A stretch of DNA of 64,000 bases from an endosymbiont of Bathymodiolus septemdierum str. Myojin knoll. Its GTDB lineage: Bacteria; Pseudomonadota; Gammaproteobacteria; PS1; Pseudothioglobaceae. The position numbers were made by a program, and so were the translations under genes. Numbering within the stretch: the first letter of the stretch is position 1; the number at the start of each line of letters is the position of its first letter. The notes beneath the pieces were generated by a model that saw only the letters and a list, made by a program, of their open reading frames with translations, was not told the DNA's origin and searched no databases. The DNA is taken from assembly GCF_001547755.1 (NCBI RefSeq), contig NZ_AP013042.1, positions 1,240,001-1,304,000 on the forward strand. The letters are read 5' to 3'. Of this stretch, positions 58,054-64,000 are shown one piece after another.

Positions 58054-58740
58054 TTAAGGTGTGGAAATTCGATTGATAATTATACTGTTATTTGTGAGCA
58101 TTGCCCAATACTTTCCTACTAAGTAAAAGTTAATAAAAAAAGCTTCAATAATAATTTTCCCCATACAGGGTAATCTGTATTTAAAAGCATCCTCCGCAGA
58201 GCAGCTAAGTGCATTTATTTTAAAACCTTTTGCCATCATTATGGCGCGTGCCATGTGGTAACGATTGGTTATCAATAAAACCTGTTGACTCTTGTTGCTG
58301 TACAAACCATAGAAATTCTTTAGATTTTCTAATGTATGTTTGGATTCTTGCTCTAAAAATATTCTATTATCCTCAACGCCCAAATCTTTTAAAACCTTCT
58401 TTCCTGCCTCTGATTCAGTAATATTTGCATTATTAGTCATCCCTCCTAGAATATAAACATTACTATCAGAATTTTTACCCAACATCCATGAAGCGCGTTT
58501 TAATCTACTACGGTATTCAGCATCTGGGATATCGTTGTCCAATTTTTTTCCCAACACCAGTAATACACCTGTATCACTAATACAATAGTCTTTAGATTTT
58601 GCAATAACAAGCACATATAAGAATGAAACTACCAAACTAAAACCAACTGTTATCAAAATAACAACCATTGATAAGATTAAGATTAAGATTAAGATTAAGA
58701 TTAAGATTAAGATTAAATGTTTATCATAATCAATTTTCAC
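58054..58740 (-). CDS. YdcF/ElyC-type DUF218 membrane protein with a Leu-Ile repeat helix
   Basis: 228 residues. The N-terminal helix is an unusual run of alternating Leu-Ile (residues 9-23) coded by the (GATTAA)7 microsatellite, then a second hydrophobic segment to about residue 47. The DUF218 domain follows, with VLLVLGKKLDNDIPD, ILGGMTNN and LLITNRYHMARAIMMAKG, motifs of SanA/ElyC/YdcF proteins linked to envelope integrity. The gene ends 22 bases before the ACP gene and starts 1 base after the glycosyltransferase gene. Confidence 0.75.
   Translation of the reverse strand: MKIDYDKHLILILILILILILILSMVVILITVGFSLVVSFLYVLVIAKSKDYCISDTGVLLVLGKKLDNDIPDAEYRSRLKRASWMLGKNSDSNVYILGGMTNNANITESEAGKKVLKDLGVEDNRIFLEQESKHTLENLKNFYGLYSNKSQQVLLITNRYHMARAIMMAKGFKINALSCSAEDAFKYRLPCMGKIIIEAFFINFYLVGKYWAMLTNNSIIINRISTP
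58675..58716 (+). repeat. (GATTAA)7 hexanucleotide microsatellite
   Basis: Seven perfect copies inside the start of the DUF218 gene. The unit is 6 bases, so slippage would change the length of the Leu-Ile helix by two residues per unit without breaking the frame. Confidence 0.97.
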
Positions 58741-58741
58741 A

Positions 58742-59486
58742 CTATCTAAATAACTTTAATATCATTGGCTTAATAGCAGATTTATACAGACCTTGGGGGT
58801 ACACCCCCCTGAGGATTAAAAACTTTGCTACCATTAAAGTAATCAGGGTTATGTCTCTCACCCCTTGAAAATGACTGGGCCGGGCATCTTCTCTATAAAC
58901 GGCAGGAATAGGTACAGATTGGCTGATTATCCCCACCTGGGCAGCTTTAATAATAATTTCACTCTCAAAAACGAAACTGTTGTTTTTTGAAGTTGATATT
59001 TTTAATTTTTTAAGAAAATTTGCTGGATAAAGCCTAAAACCCGATTGACTATCAGAAATAGGGTAGCCCGCAGCCCATGCAATCCAAAAATTGGCAATTT
59101 TATTGGCGTAATATCTTTTTGCAGGTATGGAATCTTTATCGGCCAAACGAGCACCAATAATAATATGATGGTTGTATTTAAGTCTTTTATCAATCAAAAG
59201 ACCTGTGTCCTCTGGTGCATGCTGGGCGTCTCCATCCAGTGTCACAATAAAATCAACTTCTTTTTTTAAAGCCAACTGAAAACCATCCCATAAACTAGAA
59301 GCCTTACCTTGATTCATTTTATGCTCAATTAAATCAATAGGTAAACCCTTTAATTCTAAAATAGTGTTGTCATTAGAGCCGTCATCTACTACAATGACTT
59401 TTGAGTGCTCTTTGAACAACATCTCGAATGGTTTTCTCTTCATTATAAGCTGGGATAACGATAGCAAAATTTTCTTGGAACGCCAA
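58742..59486 (-). pseudogene. DPM1-like family 2 glycosyltransferase, frameshifted
   Basis: The main frame encodes VIVVDDGSND, LDGDAQHAPED (the DxD-type motif), GARLADKDSIP and SQSGFRLYP, which mark a dolichol-phosphate-mannose-synthase-like GT2. The conserved start AIVIPAYNEEKTIRDVVQRAL lies in another frame, from a TTG at 59486, and runs into a stop just after the change of frame near the A-run at 59399-59402. The two halves should be one protein, so the gene is broken, or misread, or read by +1 frameshifting; a few residues are also missing at the join, which favours a small deletion. The long ORF start at 59506 is an artefact of the shifted frame. It is the head gene of the polyketide operon and would add a sugar to the product. 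Confidence 0.8.
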
Positions 59487-59514
59487 ATTACCAATACCTT
59501 AAACAAAAAAATAC

Positions 59515-59522
59515 ATTATAAT
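59515..59522. promoter_or_regulatory. Symmetrical divergent -10 element
   Basis: ATTATAAT contains TATAAT on both strands (plus 59517-59522, minus 59520-59515), between the glycosyltransferase and the lipoprotein genes. It may serve both directions. Confidence 0.45.
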
Positions 59523-59565
59523 CCCTTCCGAAAAAATTTTTTAATTATATAAACAGGGGTAAAAG

Positions 59566-59952
59566 ATGGAATTTAATTTATTTGGAAAAATATCAATCGT
59601 TATGGTTTCTTTAGCATTACTAGTGGGTTGTGGTTCTAAGCCAGTTAAAAATATTGATAATTCTACAATTTCTGGAGTTAGTTCTATTTCAAGTGTTGAG
59701 AATGCAATTATTAGGGCTGGCGCTGGACTTGGTTGGATTATTAAAAAGAAGAACAGCGGACACATGGTAGGAAAGTTAGCCCTTAGAAAGCATGTTGCAA
59801 TTGTAGATATTACATATACTAAAAACAGCTATTCAATTAAATATAAAGATAGCACTAATCTAAATTATGATGGCACAAATATCCATTCAAATTATAACGG
59901 TTGGATTCAAAACTTACAGAATGCTATCAATGTCCAATTGAACTTACAATAA
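59566..59952 (+). CDS. Small lipoprotein of unknown function
   Basis: 128 residues with a signal peptide ending in the lipobox LLVGCGSK (Cys at about residue 22), so an outer-membrane or periplasmic lipoprotein. The mature part has GAGLGWIIKKKNSGHMVGKL and IKYKDSTNLNYDG, the pattern of a small lipoprotein family found in many proteobacteria; the function is not known to me. The Shine-Dalgarno AGGGG precedes the ATG. It is followed by a strong terminator, so it is a single-gene transcript divergent from the operon. Confidence 0.75.
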   Translation: MEFNLFGKISIVMVSLALLVGCGSKPVKNIDNSTISGVSSISSVENAIIRAGAGLGWIIKKKNSGHMVGKLALRKHVAIVDITYTKNSYSIKYKDSTNLNYDGTNIHSNYNGWIQNLQNAINVQLNLQ

Positions 59953-59980
59953 ATATCTTATCTATTTAAAACAAACATTA

Positions 59981-60016
59981 ACCCGCTGAGCGTAAATTAC
60001 ACTCAGCGGGTTTTTT
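59981..60016 (+). terminator. Intrinsic terminator after the lipoprotein gene
   Basis: ACCCGCTGAG / CTCAGCGGGT arms (10 bp) with an 11-base loop, followed by TTTTTT. Confidence 0.9.
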
Positions 60017-60042
60017 ATGAAAATAAATATATTTAATAACAC

Positions 60043-61134
60043 ATGACTTCAAAAAAACAGCTCTTCTCTCAAGGTGAAAAAACAGCCCAAGAAGCAATTT
60101 ATGACGCTCAAAAAATAGCCTTTGCACCCATGACATTCCAAGCAGTTAGAATTGCTTGGAAAAGAGGTCTATTAAAAGCATTAGATAAAAACAAAGATGG
60201 GCTGACACCGAAAGAATTATCATCATCTGTCAACATGAGTTTATATGGAGTTAGAGTGATACTTGAGTCTTGCTTAAGTGTCAATGTTGTTTCATTAAAA
60301 GAAGGGGTTTATCATATTACTAAAACAGGTAAAGTTTTCTTATACAGTGAAATGACTCAAGTTAATATGAATTATAATCATGATATCAATTATTTGGGTT
60401 TGTTCTATTTAGAAGAAAGTATTGATAAATCTAGCCCTGAAGGGTTAAAAAAAATATTTGGCAACTACCCAACCATATACCCAGCACTAACATCACTTCC
60501 AGAGCCTGCTAAGACAAGTTGGTTTGAATTTGACCACTACTATTCTGATATTACCTTTCCATCGATATTGCCGCATATCTTCAAGGATAGCCCAAAAACA
60601 ATTATGGACATTGGAGGTAATACAGGTAAGTTCTCTATCGTTTCTGCAAATTATGATAGCAATGTTAATGTTACCATTGTTGATATCCCTGAGCAATTAG
60701 CAGTTGCCAAAACTGAAATTACAAAAGCAGGCTTTAAAGATAGAATTGATACCATTCATATTGATATGCTTGACCACTCAAAACCACTACCAAAAGGTAA
60801 AGATGTTATTTGGATGAGTCAATTTTTAGATTGTTTTGGTGATAACGATATTATTGCCATCTTAAAAAGAGCGGCGGCGGCTATCACAAAAGATGGCAAA
60901 ATATTCATTCTAGAAACCTATTGGGATAATCAAGAACTTGATAAAGCAGCATTTTGTATTGTTAATACATCTTTATACTTTACAGCAATGGCAAACGGAA
61001 CCAGTAGAATGTATCGATTGTCAGATATGTTAGAATTTATTAAACAGGCAAACCTAAAAGTAAGCAATACAATAGAAAATATTGGCATGGGGCATACATT
61101 ACTTGAAGTAGTCCCAGTTGTCTCACTTAAGTAA
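60043..61134 (+). CDS. SAM-dependent methyltransferase of the polyketide region
   Basis: 363 residues. The N-terminal ~110 residues are a winged-helix dimerisation domain (LTPKELSSSVNMSLYGVRVI), followed by a Rossmann domain with the SAM motif IMDIGGNTGKFSIV (about residue 187) and VTIVDIPEQLAVAK. This is the layout of O-methyltransferases of the plant-COMT type and of a methyltransferase found in many aryl-polyene clusters. It would methylate a ring hydroxyl or carbon of the aryl head. It converges with the ABC permease, overlapping by 8 bases. Confidence 0.82.
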   Translation: MTSKKQLFSQGEKTAQEAIYDAQKIAFAPMTFQAVRIAWKRGLLKALDKNKDGLTPKELSSSVNMSLYGVRVILESCLSVNVVSLKEGVYHITKTGKVFLYSEMTQVNMNYNHDINYLGLFYLEESIDKSSPEGLKKIFGNYPTIYPALTSLPEPAKTSWFEFDHYYSDITFPSILPHIFKDSPKTIMDIGGNTGKFSIVSANYDSNVNVTIVDIPEQLAVAKTEITKAGFKDRIDTIHIDMLDHSKPLPKGKDVIWMSQFLDCFGDNDIIAILKRAAAAITKDGKIFILETYWDNQELDKAAFCIVNTSLYFTAMANGTSRMYRLSDMLEFIKQANLKVSNTIENIGMGHTLLEVVPVVSLK

Positions 61135-62239
61135 TAAGCGTTTTTTGTAATTGCCAGTAAGTCAATAAGAATAAGAATATTGCCAAACCGACTAACTTTA
61201 ACATATGGGGCAAGACAGAATAAAAATCTCCTTGCCTTAACAAAATCTCTAAAAAAGCGTTAAGCCCCCAATTCATAGGGGAGAATTCTGCTAAAGTTTG
61301 CATGGTTTTTGGCATAACAAAAACAGGCACCATAACCCCACCAATAGCACCCATAAGTAAATTACTCACCCCACCAATACTGGAGGCTTGCTCGTGTGTT
61401 CTAACAATAATAGCAATCAACAAAGCAAAACTAATAGCCGTCAAACTAAGTGCTATTGATACAGGTAATAATAACCAGGCGTTAGCACCTAGCACTAACG
61501 CCTCTCCACCAAGTGCTGGTACTAAAAATAAACCTGTGGCAAACATCAAGCAAGCTTGAATTAAATTAACCAACATATAAGGTAAAAGCTTGCCCAGTAA
61601 AATCCAAGTTTTTGCAATTGCAAAGGTATTTAAACGCTCTAATGTCCCATTATTAAGTTCAATAAGTAGTGTAGAGGATAGCGGAATAATAATAAAAAAC
61701 ATAGCAAATATTAGCCAAGCTGGTACACTTTGTTGTACAGACGATGGTTTTTTATTTGTTGTTGTGTTCGCCAGTTCATATACTGTTAAAGGGCTGGGCA
61801 CTTTACTTGATTGTTTATTGCTTAATTTTAATAATAAATACGCCTCAATCAAAGCACGACTATAATCAGGTGTATTAGGGGCATAATAGATATCGATAGC
61901 AATTTTTTTAGACACTTGATTAAAGACAATAACGGCTGATGTATCGCCAGCTAAAGTGGTTTTTTTAGCGGCCTTAATTACATCAATATCATTTGAAACT
62001 GATTCTATTGTCGCATTGGCTAATGTTGAAAAATGTTGCCTTGTTTTTGGGTCGATATTATCAGCAAATACTGTCATTAGTTGCAAACTTCTATTGGCAC
62101 TATCTTTACTAGAAAAAACAGACTGTAAACTGAATGACACAATAAGCACAAATACAATTGGCATAAAAAATAAAACCAATAAAGCATGATAATCCCTTAG
62201 TATAAGGCGAAATTCTTTAATGAGTAAAGTGCTAAGCAT
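61127..62239 (-). CDS. ABC-2 type transporter permease
   Basis: 370 residues: one N-terminal helix, a soluble extracytoplasmic region of ~130 residues, then five C-terminal helices, the standard ABC-2 exporter layout. The motif GVSNLLMGAIGGVMVPVFVM near residue 285 is typical. It overlaps the ATP-binding gene by 8 bases. Together they form an exporter in the polyketide region; its cargo is unknown. Confidence 0.88.
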   Translation of the reverse strand: MLSTLLIKEFRLILRDYHALLVLFFMPIVFVLIVSFSLQSVFSSKDSANRSLQLMTVFADNIDPKTRQHFSTLANATIESVSNDIDVIKAAKKTTLAGDTSAVIVFNQVSKKIAIDIYYAPNTPDYSRALIEAYLLLKLSNKQSSKVPSPLTVYELANTTTNKKPSSVQQSVPAWLIFAMFFIIIPLSSTLLIELNNGTLERLNTFAIAKTWILLGKLLPYMLVNLIQACLMFATGLFLVPALGGEALVLGANAWLLLPVSIALSLTAISFALLIAIIVRTHEQASSIGGVSNLLMGAIGGVMVPVFVMPKTMQTLAEFSPMNWGLNAFLEILLRQGDFYSVLPHMLKLVGLAIFLFLLTYWQLQKTLIT

Positions 62240-63149
62240 GGTTTATTTTTTGTAAAAATAAAGATTCCATACTACTTGGTCTGATGCTGAATTGTTTTAA
62301 ATTAGCTTGCTGGCGTTCAAAATAACGATGAAACTCTTGGGTTATTTCGATAATATTGATTTGTGCAGGGAGTTGCCCAACAATATGACATTCTTCTAAT
62401 TTTAGTTCGTACTGTTTAACAAAGTCAGATATGCCTTGTGGCCAAGGGTACATTGTTTCTGCTTCAAAAGTGTAACCATTATTTTTCTTTAATGTAGATA
62501 AATCGCCCTGGTGTAGAACCTCGCCCTGATTAATAATGATAACCTGGTCACATAAGATATCAATTTCAGCCATTTGATGGGAGGTATAAACAATACTAAC
62601 ACCTGTTTTTTTTAAGCGTTGAATTGCCGTTAAAATGAAATTACGAGAAACAGGGTCGATACCTATAGTTGGCTCGTCTAAAAATAATAAGCTAGGCTTA
62701 TTAACAATACCGATAGCTAAGTTAAGTCGCCTTTTAAAGCCACCCGACAATGTTTGAGAGACTTTATCTTGATGATTTTTCAATTGACAAAAATCTAACG
62801 CTTCGTCAACCCTAGTTTTAAAAGCACCCAGCTCTTTTCTAAGCTTGGCAAAAAATAACAAATTTTCTTTCACGCTAAGCGTTGGATAAAAGGCATACTC
62901 TTGTGGCACAAGTGCGATTTTATTGAGTATTTGACGACGCTGATACTGGTAATCTTTGCCAAAAATATCAAGTGTCCCTGCTTGTGCTTTAAGCTGCCCA
63001 GTTAGCAACGCAATAAGGGTGCTTTTTCCTGCACCATTAACACCTAACAGCCCGGTAATACCTGGCTGAATAGATAAGCTTAGTTTCTTGATTGCCCAAT
63101 TATCTTTTTGATAAGCATAACTAAGTTGCTTGGTTTCTATAAGGGTCAT
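62232..63149 (-). CDS. ABC transporter ATP-binding protein
   Basis: 305 residues. Walker A GVNGAGKST (about residues 36-44), Q-loop, signature LSGGFKRRLNLA, and Walker B LLFLDEPTIGIDP are all intact. The C-terminal ~85 residues form a small accessory domain. It partners the permease encoded downstream with an 8-base overlap. Similar pairs lie next to DarB-type genes in Bacteroidetes flexirubin clusters. Confidence 0.9.
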   Translation of the reverse strand: MTLIETKQLSYAYQKDNWAIKKLSLSIQPGITGLLGVNGAGKSTLIALLTGQLKAQAGTLDIFGKDYQYQRRQILNKIALVPQEYAFYPTLSVKENLLFFAKLRKELGAFKTRVDEALDFCQLKNHQDKVSQTLSGGFKRRLNLAIGIVNKPSLLFLDEPTIGIDPVSRNFILTAIQRLKKTGVSIVYTSHQMAEIDILCDQVIIINQGEVLHQGDLSTLKKNNGYTFEAETMYPWPQGISDFVKQYELKLEECHIVGQLPAQINIIEITQEFHRYFERQQANLKQFSIRPSSMESLFLQKINHA

Positions 63150-63179
63150 AAATCATTGACATATAAATTATTCAAAATC

Positions 63180-63587
63180 CTAGTCAGGTAAATCGCTGAT
63201 ATTTTGTAATGTATTGACATCAATGTCTAAAGCTACTGCGTATTTTCTCAGTATTTTTAAGGGCAATCTTTTAAAAATATTTGGCTTAAAATGGCGTTTA
63301 ACCTGCCATTTAAATTGCCCAGTTGCTTGTGCTAGCATAGTCACATCTAAGCGTTGATGATGCATATGATATGCCAATATTGAAATTTTACTTAATTTTA
63401 CTTGTTCTAACGCTATTTTTGTATTGTACTCAATTTCTTTAATTGCCTCTTTAAGAGCATTAATCTCAGCATCACAACCTGTACCTGTGGTACTTTTTAT
63501 TTGACCTTGCTTGTTAATCGTATAAATAATTTTTTGATTATTTTCATAAATATCGTCAATTTTATTTGAAATTTTATTATTGCTCAT
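63180..63587 (-). CDS. Small protein with a C-terminal HTH-like region, next to the KAS III gene
   Basis: 135 residues. The N-terminal half is charged and has TSTGTGC-like small residues (KSTTGTGCDAEINAL), then a predicted helix. The C-terminal part, ending LPLKILRKYAVALDIDVNTL, looks like the end of a Cro/Xre-type domain. I recall similar small proteins beside DarB-type KAS III genes in flexirubin clusters, but this is from memory. It lies 9 bases downstream of the KAS III gene. Confidence 0.5.
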   Translation of the reverse strand: MSNNKISNKIDDIYENNQKIIYTINKQGQIKSTTGTGCDAEINALKEAIKEIEYNTKIALEQVKLSKISILAYHMHHQRLDVTMLAQATGQFKWQVKRHFKPNIFKRLPLKILRKYAVALDIDVNTLQNISDLPD

Positions 63588-63596
63588 AAAAAATTA

Positions 63597-64000
63597 TCAT
63601 ACCACTGTTAGCAGCATAAATCCACTGGAAAAGCGCCCACTTTCAGGCACAAAACACAATATTTTATTCCCTGGTTTTAAAGATTTGGTTTTAATAAACT
63701 CATCCAACATAATAAAAATAGAAGCGGCACCTGTGTTACCTTTAGTGGCTAAATTGGTAAACCACTTTTCCATTGGAATCGCAAAATTTTTTGCCTCTAA
63801 GGCTTGTTTAATTTTCGGCATAAAATACATAGACGAAGCATGTGGTAAAAAATAATCAATATCGCTGGCTTGGATACCTGTGCAGGCAATAATTTTATCA
63901 ATAGTTTGATTGATAGCAAATTCAATAATACTATAATTGAGTAATTTTACATCTTGTTTCAAAGTAAATGCATTGGGTTGGTAATGCATCCAGCCTAATA
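63597..64000 (-). CDS. DarB-like beta-ketoacyl-ACP synthase III, C-terminal part (cut by window edge)
   Basis: The gene runs off the right edge; the last 133 codons are visible in one open frame. The catalytic His and Asn of KAS III appear in DYFLPHASSMYF and NLATKGNTGAASIFIML, with the C-terminus CFVPESGRFSSGFMLLTVV, a strong match to the DarB/StlD-type condensing enzymes of dialkylresorcinol pathways. The Cys part lies beyond the edge. An ATG at 63989 exists but is an internal Met; the frame stays open to the edge. The partner aromatase/cyclase gene darA is expected beyond 64000. Confidence 0.78.
   Translation of the reverse strand, partial: LGWMHYQPNAFTLKQDVKLLNYSIIEFAINQTIDKIIACTGIQASDIDYFLPHASSMYFMPKIKQALEAKNFAIPMEKWFTNLATKGNTGAASIFIMLDEFIKTKSLKPGNKILCFVPESGRFSSGFMLLTVV

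Noticed and set aside
58668-58868. Arg-Leu repeat ORF on the plus strand
   Set aside because: It is the reverse reading of the (GATTAA)7 microsatellite inside the DUF218 gene.

Overview
The window reads as a chromosome segment of a low-GC gammaproteobacterium, most plausibly from the SUP05 / Candidatus Thioglobus / thiotrophic mussel-symbiont group of sulfur oxidisers. This is inferred, not proven. The grounds are an AT-rich gammaproteobacterial gene set (rnf, lptE-holA, clpS-clpA, rplU-rpmA, queA, priA), a DsrS-like protein of the kind found in dsr-dependent sulfur oxidisers, a TauE/SafE exporter, and very tightly packed genes with many 4-base overlaps. It holds about 70 protein genes (the first and last cut by the window edges), one tRNA, one tmRNA, no insertion sequence and no CRISPR array.

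Layout. 1-17.3 kb is housekeeping: pgi (cut by the edge), glnS, the clpS-clpA-surE-phosphoethanolamine transferase run, guaA-tadA, fabD-fabG, rplU-rpmA, a cyclophilin with a histone-H1-like tail, lpxH, an RNase II relative, and yciB-gcvT-gcvH, ending at tRNA-Leu(UAA). 17.34-17.78 kb is a decayed intergenic stretch. 17.8-24.1 kb is a toxin-antitoxin pair translationally coupled to rnfABCDG (no rnfE here), then queA, a HIT protein and a thioredoxin-like protein. 24.2-33.1 kb holds tauE, glmM-folP-ftsH and lptE-holA-proA-tyrS, followed by ssrA. 33.5-42.0 kb holds a RhlE-type helicase, a PiT phosphate transporter with its DUF47 partner, accA-tilS, ybeY and priA. 42.1-43.6 kb is a small accessory insert with an FRG-domain protein carrying near-identical TPR repeats. 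43.7-48.6 kb holds bioA, gph, proC, a YgfX-like protein, a DsrS-like protein and rsmE.

The most interesting region is 48.63 kb to the right edge. One tightly packed leftward operon encodes an aryl-polyene (APE) type II polyketide machine: ketoreductase, two hotdog dehydratases, ketosynthase, chain-length-factor-like partner, ACP, AMP ligase, acyltransferase, LolA-like carrier, MMPL exporter and a COG4648-type membrane protein. Beside it lie a divergent lipoprotein and a methyltransferase, then an ABC-2 transporter and the C-terminal half of a DarB-like KAS III. APE genes next to DarB-type genes suggest a flexirubin- or arcuflavin-like aryl polyene-dialkylresorcinol ester, with the remaining dar genes expected past base 64000. 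The glycosyltransferase at the head of the operon is frameshifted, and its neighbour carries an in-frame hexanucleotide repeat.

Several genes (pgi, glnS, clpA, guaA, priA, a DUF1289 gene) have a -10-like hexamer only 6-9 bases before the start codon, suggesting leaderless mRNAs.
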